DNA of 64,000 nt from an uncultured Selenomonadales bacterium. GTDB lineage: Bacteria > Bacillota > Negativicutes > Selenomonadales > Selenomonadaceae. The translations under genes and the position numbers were made by a program. The stretch lies in the NCBI GenBank assembly GCA_937901445.1, contig CALDHY010000030.1, forward strand, positions 5,186 to 69,185. The letters run 5' to 3'. Shown piece by piece: positions 32,868 to 41,475 of the stretch (position 1 is the first letter of the stretch; every line of letters begins with the position of its first letter). Under the pieces are notes generated by a model, which saw only the letters and a program-made list of their open reading frames with translations, did not search any database and was not told the DNA's origin.

Positions 32868-34707
32868 AAATTGCGTTAGCAATTTGTTCAGCCGTCAAGC
32901 CGCAAAGTTTCAAAAGTTCGGCGCGTGTACCGTGTTCAACAAATTTATCGTGAATACCGAACCTTAAAAGCCGCGTCGAAATATTTTCATCTTCCAAAAA
33001 TTCAGCAACCGCCGCGCCAAATCCCCCGCTCAAAGTTCCCTCTTCAATCGTAACTAAAAGTTTTGAAGTTTCAGCCGCCAAAATATTTTTGTCAAGCGGC
33101 TTGATAAATCTTGCGTTAATGACGTTTACCGGAAAATTTAAAATCTGCGCGACTTCCTGTGCAACGCTTACCATACTTCCAACAGCAAAAATCGAAACTG
33201 CCGCGCCGTCAATTTTTTTTACATATTCAGCTTTTCCCCAATCTAAATTTTGTGGAATTTCATCAACTGCCGCGCCGCTGCCACTGCCGCGAGGATAACG
33301 TATCGCCACAGGATTTTCTTGCTTGACTGCCGCAAAAAACATTTGGCGCAATTCGTTTTCATCTTTTGGAGCCAAAATATTTATGTTGGGAATTGTACGC
33401 AGAAAAGCCATATCAAACGCGCCGTGATGAGTTGCGCCGTCTTCGCCTACAAGCCCTGCCCTGTCAAGGCAAAAAATTACCGGCAATTTCTGTAAGCAAA
33501 CATCGTGAAGAATCTGATCATAGGCGCGCTGAATAAACGTCGAATAAATCGCAACAACAGGACGCAAGCCGCCCGCCGCCATTCCTGCCGCCAAAGTTAC
33601 GGCGTGTTCTTCAGCTATTCCAACGTCAAAAAATCTGTCGGGAAATTCTTGAGAAAAATTTTTTAAGCCCGTACCTGAAGGCATCGCCGCCGTTATCGCC
33701 ACGATTTTTTTATTTTGCCGCGCAATGTCAACAATCGCCTTGCTAAAAATTTCTGTGTAAGTTGGCGGTGCAGGTTTTTTAAAAATTTCGCCGGTGTCAA
33801 GATTAAACTTGCCGACGCCGTGAAATTTTTCAGGCGAATTTTCGGCGGGCTTGTAGCCTTTGCCTTTCGTAGTGTGTACGTGAATCAAAATCGGCTCGTC
33901 TAAATCTTTAATTTTTGAAAAAATATCCTGCATTATGTGAATATCATGCCCGTCAATCGGTCCAAGATACGTAAAACCTAACGCCTCAAAAATCGTACCC
34001 GGCACAATCGCAGATTTTAAACCGTACCGCACGGAATTAGCCGCCGTCAAAATTTTATCGCCAATATCTGAAATTGGAAGATTTTTTATAAAATTCTCGA
34101 AGTCTCTTTTGGCGCGGCGATATTGCGGATTGAGGCGAACTTCAGAAAGATATTCAGAAAGCGCGCCAACATTTTTTGCGATTGACATTTCATTATCGTT
34201 TAGAATTACGATTAAATTTTTTTTGAGTTGCCCCGCGTGATTCAACGCCTCAAACGCCTCGCCGCCGGTAAGTGCGCCGTCGCCAATAACCGCTATAACT
34301 TTGCCGTTTTTATTTTGAATTTCTTCAGCAAGCAACAACCCTAACGCCGCGCTAATCGAAGTTGACGAATGCCCAACGCCGAAAAAATCGTACGGCGATT
34401 CACTGCGATTGGGAAAACCCGTAAGCCCGCCAAATTTTCTTATTGTATGAAAACTGTCTCGACGCCCTGTTAAAATTTTGTGCGTGTAAGCTTGATGTCC
34501 AACGTCCCAAACAATTTTATCTTTGCCAAAATTAAAAACCGAATACAACGCCAAAGTTAATTCAACCGTTCCCAAACTCGGCGCAAGGTGCCCGCCGTTT
34601 TTCGACACTGTTTCCAAAATCAAGTGCCGAATTTCCGACGCCAATATTTTTAATTCTGACAGCCGCATTTTTTGAAGTTCGGCGGGCGATTTTAAACTTT
34701 CTAACAT
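32851..34707 (-). CDS. dxs: 1-deoxy-D-xylulose-5-phosphate synthase Dxs
   Basis: This thiamine-diphosphate enzyme performs the first step of the MEP isoprenoid pathway. At 618 residues it is full length. It shows GGHLAPSLGTVELTLALY, the ThDP motif VIGDGALTGGEAFEALNHAG and then NLIVILNDNEMSI. The transketolase-type catalytic part follows with PDRFFDVGIAEEHAVTLAAG and LDRAGLVGEDGATHHGAFD. The ATG overlaps the ispA stop as TAATG, implying coupled translation. The C-terminus is encoded by a repeat array. Confidence 0.97.
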   Translation of the reverse strand: MLESLKSPAELQKMRLSELKILASEIRHLILETVSKNGGHLAPSLGTVELTLALYSVFNFGKDKIVWDVGHQAYTHKILTGRRDSFHTIRKFGGLTGFPNRSESPYDFFGVGHSSTSISAALGLLLAEEIQNKNGKVIAVIGDGALTGGEAFEALNHAGQLKKNLIVILNDNEMSIAKNVGALSEYLSEVRLNPQYRRAKRDFENFIKNLPISDIGDKILTAANSVRYGLKSAIVPGTIFEALGFTYLGPIDGHDIHIMQDIFSKIKDLDEPILIHVHTTKGKGYKPAENSPEKFHGVGKFNLDTGEIFKKPAPPTYTEIFSKAIVDIARQNKKIVAITAAMPSGTGLKNFSQEFPDRFFDVGIAEEHAVTLAAGMAAGGLRPVVAIYSTFIQRAYDQILHDVCLQKLPVIFCLDRAGLVGEDGATHHGAFDMAFLRTIPNINILAPKDENELRQMFFAAVKQENPVAIRYPRGSGSGAAVDEIPQNLDWGKAEYVKKIDGAAVSIFAVGSMVSVAQEVAQILNFPVNVINARFIKPLDKNILAAETSKLLVTIEEGTLSGGFGAAVAEFLEDENISTRLLRFGIHDKFVEHGTRAELLKLCGLTAEQIANAILGAKG

Positions 34708-35585
34708 TATTTATTCCGTCCGATTAAATATTTTACAATTTCGCGCAGAAAATCAGCCTCCGCGCCAAAATCTTTCAGTGCGTCAATTGCTTCATTTACG
34801 GCGGCTTGTGCAAGATTTTTAGCCGTGTCAATCGAAGTCAAAGTTACATATGTTGACTTGTTATTTTTGGCGTCACTGCCGACGGGCTTACCCAAATTTT
34901 TTTCATCGCCGATAACGTCCAAAATATCATCCGTAATTTGAAAGGCAAGCCCAAATTTTTCGGCGTAAATTGTAAGCGCGTCAAGTTGCATTGAATTTGC
35001 GCCCGCCAAAATTGCGCCGCTGCGAATTGCCGCGCGGAAAAGTGCGCCGGTTTTTCCCATGTGCATTTTTTTCAGCGTTGCCATATCGATTTTTTTATTT
35101 TCAGATTCAAGGTCGATTGACTGCCCGCCGACCATACCGCTTGCGCCCGCTGCCGCGCTGATTTCTTGTACAACTTTCAACAAAATTTCCGGCGAAATAT
35201 TTTCTTGCCGCGTCATAACTTCAAATGCCAATGTTAAAAGTGCGTCGCCCGCCAAAATCGCCGTTGCCTCGCCAAAAACTTTGTGGTTAGTCAACTTGCC
35301 GCGCCGGTAGTCGTCGTTGTCCATTGCCGGCAGGTCGTCATGAATCAGCGAATATGTATGAATCATTTCTATTGCGCTTGCAACGGTTAAAAATTTTTCG
35401 CCCGTGTTGTTGACTGCATCCGCCGCCGCCATTAAAAGAATTGGGCGAAGTCTTTTGCCGCCGCTCATTAAGCTGTATTCCATAGCCTGTGCGAGTATTT
35501 CTTCAAGTGCGGGATTTTTTTTGAGTTCGATTAACAAATTTTTTTCGACAAGTGCCGAGCGATTTTTCCATAAATCCATAAACAT
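34707..35585 (-). CDS. ispA: Farnesyl-diphosphate-type polyprenyl synthase IspA
   Basis: This trans-prenyl transferase condenses IPP with allylic diphosphates. The 292-residue protein has both Asp-rich motifs: IHDDLPAMDNDDYRRG (first) and FQITDDILDVIGD (second). SGGKRLRPILLMAA and MVGGQSIDLESE are also typical. I chose ATG 35585, 9 nt after AGGAAG. Product length is probably C15, from similarity to IspA (inference). It heads ispA-dxs-hypothetical-tlyA. Confidence 0.93.
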   Translation of the reverse strand: MFMDLWKNRSALVEKNLLIELKKNPALEEILAQAMEYSLMSGGKRLRPILLMAAADAVNNTGEKFLTVASAIEMIHTYSLIHDDLPAMDNDDYRRGKLTNHKVFGEATAILAGDALLTLAFEVMTRQENISPEILLKVVQEISAAAGASGMVGGQSIDLESENKKIDMATLKKMHMGKTGALFRAAIRSGAILAGANSMQLDALTIYAEKFGLAFQITDDILDVIGDEKNLGKPVGSDAKNNKSTYVTLTSIDTAKNLAQAAVNEAIDALKDFGAEADFLREIVKYLIGRNK

Positions 35586-35754
35586 AAAATCAAGCTTCCT
35601 AATCTTGAAAAATTCCAATGGTATAAAATAATTTGTAACTTCAGCCCGTCATCGGTTTTTAGTTGGAAGTGAAAATTTAGGAAGAGTTGGCAAACGCGGA
35701 ATAAACTTTGAATAACTTCAACCTTTGACGTGAAAAACCCTGACGGGCGTCAAT

Positions 35755-35838
35755 GCACTTTCTTTTGGTACTTTTCTTTTTGCTTTGGAAAAGAAAAGTA
35801 CATTTAAGAAATAAAAAGAAAGAAAGTACATTTAAATA
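35755..35838. repeat. Partial third member of the AAAGAAAGTAC repeat family
   Basis: An inverted repeat GTACTTTTCTTT/AAAGAAAAGTAC, then another AAAGAAAGTACATTTAAAT. It matches only the first ~60 bp of the 8562 and 39231 elements. The rest of the gap 35586-35876 shows a CGTCAA/TTGACG inverted pair and the nusB terminator. Confidence 0.6.
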
Positions 35839-35840
35839 AC

Positions 35841-35865
35841 AAAAAAACCGGACTTGGGCGTCCGG
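35841..35865 (-). terminator. Terminator of the asp23-nusB unit
   Basis: A perfect stem CCGGAC/GTCCGG (35848-35853, 35860-35865) has a T8 tract on the minus strand. Confidence 0.85.
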
Positions 35866-35876
35866 CTGATAAAATT

Positions 35877-36317
35877 TCAATTTGCTATTGCGTTGAGAAC
35901 GCCGTTGACGAATCGCCAAGAATCGTCTGTGCCGTACTTTTTCGCAAGTTTCACAGCTTCATTTATTGCGACGCCTGCAGAAACTTTTTCTTCGGCGAAT
36001 TTCATTTCATATACGGCAAGCCGCAAAATATTTCTGTCTGCCGATGCCAATCTTGAAAGCGTCCAATTCTTTTTCAAGTAAGATTTTATAATTTCGTCAA
36101 TTTCTTCAAGATGCGCCATTACACTTTTAACAGTTTCGCCTACGTAGCCGAGATTTTTTTTCGTCAAGACTTCGTCTTCGTCAAATTCTTCAGCCGCGTC
36201 AATAGCTGTACCTATTGCAAGTCCTTCGTAAATTTCGCGCTCTTCCGGTTCTCCGTGATTAAAATCTAACTGAAACAAAGCTCTAAAAGCCGTTTCGCGT
36301 GCAAATGTACGACTCAT
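35877..36317 (-). CDS. nusB: Transcription antitermination factor NusB
   Basis: This 146-residue RNA-binding protein acts in rRNA antitermination with NusE. It shows SRTFARETAFRALFQLDFNHG at the start, then LSRLASADRNILRLAVYEMK, and the C-terminal INEAVKLAKKYGTDDSWRFV, where NEAVKLAK-F-NG is diagnostic. ATG 36317 begins the conserved N-terminus; a longer frame upstream overlaps the DUF2273 gene and is unlikely. It is the last gene of the asp23 operon. Confidence 0.95.
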   Translation of the reverse strand: MSRTFARETAFRALFQLDFNHGEPEEREIYEGLAIGTAIDAAEEFDEDEVLTKKNLGYVGETVKSVMAHLEEIDEIIKSYLKKNWTLSRLASADRNILRLAVYEMKFAEEKVSAGVAINEAVKLAKKYGTDDSWRFVNGVLNAIAN

Positions 36318-36330
36318 TTTTTTCAACTCT

Positions 36331-36597
36331 CTAGTTAAAATATTTCCAATATCTGAAACGTTCGGGAACGGTATTTTCAATCGCCTTCAGCGTTTTGTCT
36401 ACCAAATCGTCGCCTTCCTCAAAACGCGAGCCGATATACAAGCCGATTATTCCGCAGAAAAAAGCAAACAAAGTGTTAAACAAGCCGAAAGACAAAATCG
36501 CCACGCCACATAATATTCCGCCTATAAATCCAAATTTCCGCGTCGGATAAGTCTCAAACGCCAATTTTACAAGATTTTTTACTTCTCTCCACATCAT
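36331..36597 (-). CDS. DUF2273 small membrane protein
   Basis: The 88-residue protein has two hydrophobic helices (FGFIGGILCGVAILSFGLF and LFAFFCGIIGLYIGSRFEEG). This is the usual small partner of AmaP and Asp23 in Firmicutes. Its function is unknown, presumably a membrane scaffold for Asp23. ATG 36597 is 8 nt after AGG. It is encoded between an Asp23-like gene and nusB. Confidence 0.88.
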   Translation of the reverse strand: MMWREVKNLVKLAFETYPTRKFGFIGGILCGVAILSFGLFNTLFAFFCGIIGLYIGSRFEEGDDLVDKTLKAIENTVPERFRYWKYFN

Positions 36598-36606
36598 TTT
36601 CACCGC

Positions 36607-37002
36607 CTATCTTACTCGACGTTTTTTTATTTCCGGCAAATTCTGGTTTACCTGCGTAACTCTTATATCAAAAAGCGCGTCCCTTATATCAAGCATATTT
36701 TTTAATTCTTCCTTGATGGCATCACGCAATTTCGCCCCAAGCATCGGCGCGGAATAATTTTGCAAAATCACTAAATCAAATTTTACTTGTAACGGGTTAT
36801 TTACCGTTGGCGCGTCGATAATTACATTGTTAATTTCGTGGACGCCTTCAAGCCGCGTACGTTCAACAATTCGCCGGATTATATCAATTTCAATGTTCAC
36901 AGTACCAAAATCTGTTTCGCGCAATAAAAATTCGCCGCCGGTTCGCGTAGCTCCAAAAGTGTTTCCTATCAAATGTTTTAAATTTTTAATTCTGTTCAGC
37001 AT
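36607..37002 (-). CDS. Asp23/Gls24-like protein without membrane anchor
   Basis: The 131-residue protein has the Asp23-type alpha/beta pattern: LLRETDFGTVNIEIDIIRRI, an EGVHEIN... motif, and a second half ending in IRVTQVNQNLPEIKKRRVR. It is a divergent paralogue of the genes at 37011 and 37627. It lies in the same operon with 8 bp to AmaP. Probably an envelope-stress or scaffold component (inference). Confidence 0.7.
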   Translation of the reverse strand: MLNRIKNLKHLIGNTFGATRTGGEFLLRETDFGTVNIEIDIIRRIVERTRLEGVHEINNVIIDAPTVNNPLQVKFDLVILQNYSAPMLGAKLRDAIKEELKNMLDIRDALFDIRVTQVNQNLPEIKKRRVR

Positions 37003-37010
37003 TTCAACAC

Positions 37011-37580
37011 CTAAACAACGCGCCTTTCACGCTCTATCACTGCATGAGTAATTTCAGTAACTGTTATTTCAACCGGTACATCCGAAATTTCCAAAACAAC
37101 TTGCAATGCTTTATTTACCGCCGTTTTTACCTCCGCGCTTGTTTCAGGAGCAGAATAACTTTGACTTAAAATAACTGAAAGATTTACACTAACGGGAGGA
37201 GTCCCGCCCTTATTTGTAACTTTCGCCTCAACTTGTCGTACTCCAACTACTGAAAGTGCCGCGCGTTCAACCACGCTTACTATCGCCGGTATTGTGACTG
37301 CAACTTCTTTTGGCGTTGCTTTTTGAAGTTCAACATCGCCGCTTAAATTTACAACGGTTGCCTTTTTGCTTGAAGAAAGAGCCATTGTCAAAAGACACAA
37401 ACTCGCCAAAAACATTACCGCAATAACAATTAAAGTTTCTTGACTTGAAATAATCAAGTTTAAATTATCTTGCCAAACTTGCGCCGGGAAAAAGTGCAGG
37501 CAAACGCCCGCACTTACTACCAACGCCGCCATTACTGCGAGAACGTACAAAAGCAACAACAGGCGACTTATTATGCCCAT
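37011..37580 (-). CDS. amaP: AmaP-like alkaline-shock membrane anchor protein
   Basis: The 189-residue protein has two N-terminal transmembrane helices (LLLLYVLAVMAALVVSAGV and IVIAVMFLASLCLLTMAL). A cytoplasmic Asp23-like domain follows (VERAALSVVGVRQVEAKVTN, EISDVPVEITVTEI). In Staphylococcus, AmaP anchors Asp23 to the membrane. The operon order asp23-amaP-DUF2273 supports the call. Confidence 0.85.
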   Translation of the reverse strand: MGIISRLLLLLYVLAVMAALVVSAGVCLHFFPAQVWQDNLNLIISSQETLIVIAVMFLASLCLLTMALSSSKKATVVNLSGDVELQKATPKEVAVTIPAIVSVVERAALSVVGVRQVEAKVTNKGGTPPVSVNLSVILSQSYSAPETSAEVKTAVNKALQVVLEISDVPVEITVTEITHAVIERERRVV

Positions 37581-37626
37581 AAAACTTTCACACCTCCTCG
37601 CCTATTGCCTTTGAATTTTTTCAATC

Positions 37627-38031
37627 TTAGTGAACGCGTACTTCTTCAACGGTTGCTTCATTTTCTTCAGGGAAACTGACGCCTTGAACGTGTACGTTGA
37701 CTTCAACGACTGAAAGTCCCGTCATATTTTCGATCGCGCGTTTAATATTTTCCTGCGCAGAAAGTGCAACATCGGGGATACGTACGCCGTATTTTACGAT
37801 AATGTACAGATCAATCGCCGCTTCACGTTCGCCGACTTCAACTTTTACGCCCTTAGAAAAATTCTTGCGTCCGAGCATTTCTGCAATACCGCCGACAAGC
37901 CCGCCGCTCATTCCTGCAATACCGTCAATTTCGGTTGCCGCCAAGCCTGCAATAATGCTGACAACTTCATCAGCAATTTTAATAGCTCCAAGTCCGGTGT
38001 CGTTTTTTACCAAATCTTTTTCTTCTGCCAT
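37627..38031 (-). CDS. Asp23/Gls24 family envelope stress response protein
   Basis: The 134-residue protein has the full Gls24 pattern: GAIKIADEVVSIIAGLAATE, IDGIAGMSGGLVGGIAEMLG, VEVGEREAAIDLYIIVKYG and VVEVNVHVQGVSF. It is first in the operon, with GGAGGAGG ahead of the ATG, and so is likely the most translated member. Its leader is about 190 nt long (see 38032-38221). Confidence 0.95.
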   Translation of the reverse strand: MAEEKDLVKNDTGLGAIKIADEVVSIIAGLAATEIDGIAGMSGGLVGGIAEMLGRKNFSKGVKVEVGEREAAIDLYIIVKYGVRIPDVALSAQENIKRAIENMTGLSVVEVNVHVQGVSFPEENEATVEEVRVH

Positions 38032-38221
38032 TGGGAAAAACCTCCTCCAAAAATTGTGTTTGACATTTCACAAAGGAATTTTGAGTTATCCTCAAAGGAC
38101 TTGCCAAAAGCCCTGTATACTGCAACTTTCGCCACAGTTTACTTGCATTAATTGATATTGCCCGCTAATATTTTTCGGGCTCCAAAATTTATAAAATCAT
38201 TGACGCGGGGAAAATTTCCTT
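38032..38221 (-). other. Long 5' leader of the asp23 operon
   Basis: Between the presumed transcription start near 38221 and the asp23 ATG lie about 190 nt. They contain a GCCCG/CGGGC hairpin and a GCAA/TTGC hairpin, and end in the GGAGGAGG ribosome site. No known riboswitch pattern was recognised. An 18-codon ATG frame in it lacks a ribosome site. Confidence 0.4.
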
Positions 38222-38227
38222 ACCTGA

Positions 38228-38256
38228 ATTTTACCTGATTTTTAGTATTACGTCAA
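38228..38256 (-). promoter_or_regulatory. Promoter of the asp23-nusB operon
   Basis: On the minus strand TTGACG (38251-38256), 17 bp, TAAAAT (38228-38233). Confidence 0.75.
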
Positions 38257-38377
38257 ATTTTTAAGGCTTAAACTTTTGCCCTAACAGCTTTACGCCATTT
38301 CCTGTTAAGTATTCGCTACGTTGAAAATTTTCCCTGCCGAAATTCAAAAAATTTAACTTTGCCCCGCGCCAAAATAT

Positions 38378-38406
38378 TTGACTTGCCGCGCCGCGTGGTT
38401 TATAAT
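38378..38406 (+). promoter_or_regulatory. Promoter of the sigH-like gene
   Basis: TTGACT (38378-38383), 17 bp, TATAAT (38401-38406), 27 bp before the ATG. It lies downstream of the longest open frame's start (38359), which rules that start out. The 38032-38433 gap thus holds two divergent promoters and the asp23 leader. Confidence 0.85.
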
Positions 38407-38433
38407 CTTTTTGAAATTGATGGAGGTCATCAA

Positions 38434-39192
38434 ATGGACACAAACACAGAAAATATTTGCGGAACTGAAAATAACGACGAATACAGCAAGTATGATTCTT
38501 TGACTGACGAAGAACTTATTACCGAGATAAAAGAAAAAATGAACGCCGCCGCGCTTGATTATCTGATACACCGTTACAGGGCTTTTGTTAGGGCAAAGGC
38601 GCGCTCGTACTTTTTGATTGGCGCGGATCGTGAAGATATTATTCAAGAAGGCATGATTGGATTTTATAAAGCCGTTCGAGATTTTAAGAGCGATAAACTT
38701 TCTTCATTTCACGCCTTCGCCGAACTTTGCGTAACGCGGCAAATTATCACGGCGATTAAAACTGCCACACGTCAAAAACATATCCCGCTAAATTCGTACG
38801 TTTCATTGAATAAACCAATTTACGACGAAGATTCTGACAGGACACTTTTGGACGTTTTATCCGGCGTCAAAGTTGCCGACCCTGAAGAATTGGTTATAAG
38901 TCGTGAAGAATTTTTGGCGATTGAAAAGAAAATGGAAGAAATTTTAAGCGACCTTGAATGGCAAGTGTTAATGGCGTATCTTGACGGTAAATCTTACCAA
39001 GAAATTGCAGCAAGCTTGAATCGTCACGTTAAGTCAATCGATAACGCACTTCAAAGAGTAAAACGAAAACTTGAACGCTACGTGGCAAGCCGCACTGACG
39101 CTATTGATATTGGCACGGTTTATCGCGGACTTTCGACAATCGACCGGCACTTGAAAAATTCTTCAGTTAAACGTTCTTCAACCTTAGATTGA
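38434..39192 (+). CDS. sigH: Sigma-70 family factor, SigH-like
   Basis: The 252-residue sigma factor resembles sporulation/competence SigH. Region 2 reads HRYRAFVRAKARSYFLIGAD, REDIIQEGMIGFYKAVRDF and FAELCVTRQIITAIKTATRQ. Region 4 reads LSDLEWQVLMAYLDGKSYQE followed by IAASLNRHVKSIDNALQRVK. TGGAGGT precedes ATG 38434. A C-terminal tail of ~30 residues is unusual for SigH. Whether the organism sporulates cannot be told; SigH-like factors also occur in non-sporulating Negativicutes. Confidence 0.9.
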   Translation: MDTNTENICGTENNDEYSKYDSLTDEELITEIKEKMNAAALDYLIHRYRAFVRAKARSYFLIGADREDIIQEGMIGFYKAVRDFKSDKLSSFHAFAELCVTRQIITAIKTATRQKHIPLNSYVSLNKPIYDEDSDRTLLDVLSGVKVADPEELVISREEFLAIEKKMEEILSDLEWQVLMAYLDGKSYQEIAASLNRHVKSIDNALQRVKRKLERYVASRTDAIDIGTVYRGLSTIDRHLKNSSVKRSSTLD

Positions 39193-39197
39193 AAATT

Positions 39198-39227
39198 TCC
39201 TTCCCAAAAACGGCGAAGGATTTTTTT
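39198..39227 (+). terminator. Terminator of the sigH-like gene
   Basis: TCCTTC/GAAGGA (39198-39203, 39215-39220) followed by T7. Confidence 0.8.
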
Positions 39228-39230
39228 ATT

Positions 39231-39405
39231 TTAAATATACTTTCTTTTGTCATGCCACAAAAGAAAGTATCAAAGAAAAAGTCTAGCCCGCGCAGGGCAC
39301 CGGCGTTCATGTACGCTCGGAGTAGGGCTTCCGCCACCTCGTACGCTCCAACATTACCCAGACCCGTGCAAAGCGCGGGCGGCTTTATTACAGATAGTTA
39401 TTTTT
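39231..39405 (+). repeat. Dispersed ~170-bp structured repeat, copy B
   Basis: Homologous to 8562-8730 in the same orientation. The leading inverted repeat is ATACTTTCTTTTG/CAAAAGAAAGTAT. Its end bases differ from copy A but remain paired, so both arms changed together. The GCCCGCGC...GCGCGGGC closing helix and the TACGCTC direct repeats are kept. It again lies between convergent genes (sigH and rarA), and its end overlaps the last codons of rarA. Confidence 0.85.
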
Positions 39406-40606
39406 CAATGTAATATTTTTTATCCTTGAAAGAGTCCGGCAAATATTGTTGTTCGACAAAATGCCCCTCGAAGTCGTGCGGGTACTTGTAACCTTTGCCG
39501 TTGCCAAAAAATTTTGCGCCCTTGTAGCTTGTGTCGCGCAAATGTACGGGGACTTCATCTGCATTGGGATTATTTTGAACGTCGGCAAGTGCCGCGTCAA
39601 TCGCCAAATACGCCGCGTTACTTTTCGGCGCGTTTGCAATGTACGTTACAGCCTGCGCGAGGATAATTCTGGCTTCCGGCAAACCTACAAACTGCGCCGC
39701 TTGAGCCGCCGCGTTTGCCAAAATTAAAGCTTGCGGGTCGGCGTTTCCAACATCTTCAGCCGCACAAATTACAATTCGCCGCGCAATAAATTTTATATCT
39801 TCGCCGCCGTCAATCATCTTTGCCAAATAAAAAATCGCCGCGTCCGCGTCACTGCCGCGCATACTTTTTATAAACGCGCTTGCCGTGTCGTAATGATTAT
39901 CGCCGCCCTTGTCGTAACGCCGGATTTTTTCGCCCAAAATTTCGCGCAGATTTTCAACGGTTACGCCGCCTTCAAAAATAAGCTGTTCCAAAATGTTCAA
40001 TGCAATTCTTGCATCGCCGTCCGCAAAATCTGAAATTATTTCAACTGCTTTATCTTCAACCGCCAAATTTTTTTCAAGGTTAATTGCGCGTTGGAGAATT
40101 TTTTTTATATCTGCGGCAGATAATTTTTTCAGCTGAATAATTTTAACGCGGCTTAAAAGCGCGGGGTTGACTTCAAAGAAAGGATTTTCAGTCGTTGCGC
40201 CAATTAAAATAATCCTGCCGTCTTCGACGTACGGAAGCAGAAAATCTTGTTGACTTTTATTAAAGCGGTGAATTTCATCAATAAATAGAATTGTGCGTTT
40301 GCCGTAAAAATTTTTTTGGTCTTCAGCATTTTTGACAATTTCGCGCAGGTCTTTAATCCCGGCAAGTGCCGCGTTAATTTTTACAAAGTTGCTTTTTGTA
40401 GAATTGGCGATAATTTTTGCAAGCGTAGTTTTGCCTGTGCCGGGCGCGCCAAAAAATATCATTGAAAAAATTCTGCCGCCTTCAATCATTTTGCCAAGAC
40501 TGCTTAAAATTTTTTCCTGCCCTACGAAGTCTTTCAAAGTTTGCGGGCGCAATTTTTCGGCGAGCGGCTGAAAACTTTTATCTTCCACTGATTCAAATAA
40601 ATTCAT
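39398..40606 (-). CDS. rarA: Replication-associated recombination ATPase RarA (MgsA)
   Basis: This AAA+ clamp-loader-like ATPase acts at stalled forks. The 402-residue protein has PLAEKLRPQTLKDFVGQEKI, Walker A FGAPGTGKTTLAKIIA, Walker B ILFIDEIHRFNKSQQD, sensor GATTENPFFEVNPALLSR, and the C-terminal MRGSDADAAIFYLAKMI segment. ATG 40606 follows GAGG. It heads toward the ~170-bp repeat, which supplies its last bases. Confidence 0.95.
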   Translation of the reverse strand: MNLFESVEDKSFQPLAEKLRPQTLKDFVGQEKILSSLGKMIEGGRIFSMIFFGAPGTGKTTLAKIIANSTKSNFVKINAALAGIKDLREIVKNAEDQKNFYGKRTILFIDEIHRFNKSQQDFLLPYVEDGRIILIGATTENPFFEVNPALLSRVKIIQLKKLSAADIKKILQRAINLEKNLAVEDKAVEIISDFADGDARIALNILEQLIFEGGVTVENLREILGEKIRRYDKGGDNHYDTASAFIKSMRGSDADAAIFYLAKMIDGGEDIKFIARRIVICAAEDVGNADPQALILANAAAQAAQFVGLPEARIILAQAVTYIANAPKSNAAYLAIDAALADVQNNPNADEVPVHLRDTSYKGAKFFGNGKGYKYPHDFEGHFVEQQYLPDSFKDKKYYIEK

Positions 40607-40614
40607 AAAAATCC

Positions 40615-41028
40615 TCAAAGTATCATCAGCAAAGTACCGACGGTAATTAAAATGCAGCCGATAATTGCCTTTATCGAAACAGTTTCATTCAAAAATAAAA
40701 CCGCAAAAATTATCGTGATAACAATGCTTAGTTTGTCTATTGGCGCAACTTTTGAAACTTCGCCGAGTTGTAAAGCTTTATAATAAAACAGCCACGACGC
40801 TCCGGTTGCAAGCCCGGATAAAATCAGAAACAACCAACTTTTTTGAGAAATTGCAGAAATTCCCGCCTGCGCGTGCGTCAAGAAAACTACAGCCCACGCC
40901 ATTGCCAAAACTACCGCCGTACGAATTGCCGTTGCTAGATTTGAATTGACGCCCTCAATTCCTATCTTTGCAAGAATTGCCGTAAGTGCCGCAAAAATCG
41001 CTGACAGTAACGCAAATATCAGCCACAT
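40615..41028 (-). CDS. Half-size EamA/DMT-type transporter
   Basis: The 137-residue protein has about five transmembrane helices forming one EamA domain (WLIFALLSAIFAALTAILAK at the start, ETVSIKAIIGCILITVGTLL at the end). Full-size DMT transporters carry two such domains, so this one presumably dimerises. Substrate unknown. It lies directly between dut and rarA. Confidence 0.85.
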   Translation of the reverse strand: MWLIFALLSAIFAALTAILAKIGIEGVNSNLATAIRTAVVLAMAWAVVFLTHAQAGISAISQKSWLFLILSGLATGASWLFYYKALQLGEVSKVAPIDKLSIVITIIFAVLFLNETVSIKAIIGCILITVGTLLMIL

Positions 41029-41469
41029 TTAAAATTCCCCCGTCGAGCCGAAACGCCCTGCGCGAATTGCTCCGACACCAATTTTATCGCCGTCAACCGG
41101 CAAATATTTTTGAAAAATTCCCTGCGCAATTCTCATACCTTTTTTAATTTCAAATTCGCCAAAAAAACTTACAACCGGCAAAATGATATGGTCGTTATAA
41201 TCTGCGTCAATAACGCCCACGCCGTTTGCCAAAGTTACGCCGTACTTTACCGCCAAACTTGAACGAATGTAAATCATTAAAACTTCGTCAGAAAGCATAA
41301 AGGCTTTGAGCCCCGTTGGTACGAGCGAAATTTTTTTATTCGACACAAAAACATTTTCGGCGGCTTGTAAATCGTAGCCCGCACTAAAAGCCGTTTTGCG
41401 CGTCGGTAAAATTATTCCGCTGTTTTCGTAACCTTGCAGAATCTCAAAGCCTCTGTTCATTTTGTTCAA
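41029..41469 (-). CDS. dut: Trimeric dUTP diphosphatase (dUTPase)
   Basis: This enzyme hydrolyses dUTP to dUMP. All five motifs are visible in 146 residues: SAGYDLQAA (1), RSSLAVKYGV (2), GVIDADYNDHI (3), RIAQGIFQKY (4) and GRFGSTGEF (5, the C-terminal arm). The start is probably TTG 41469, 9 nt after GAAGAG in the hfq 3' end; ATG 41460 is the alternative. It continues the miaA-hfq-dut run. Confidence 0.92.
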   Translation of the reverse strand: MNKMNRGFEILQGYENSGIILPTRKTAFSAGYDLQAAENVFVSNKKISLVPTGLKAFMLSDEVLMIYIRSSLAVKYGVTLANGVGVIDADYNDHIILPVVSFFGEFEIKKGMRIAQGIFQKYLPVDGDKIGVGAIRAGRFGSTGEF

Positions 41470-41475
41470 AATTTT

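Noticed and set aside
38100-38160. 18-codon Cys-containing frame (MQVNCGESCSIQGFWQVL) in the asp23 leader
   Set aside because: No ribosome site and no sign of conservation can be judged; kept only as part of the leader description.
38359-38433. Earlier start for the SigH-like protein
   Set aside because: A consensus promoter (TTGACT-17-TATAAT) lies downstream of it, so the transcript would not include it.
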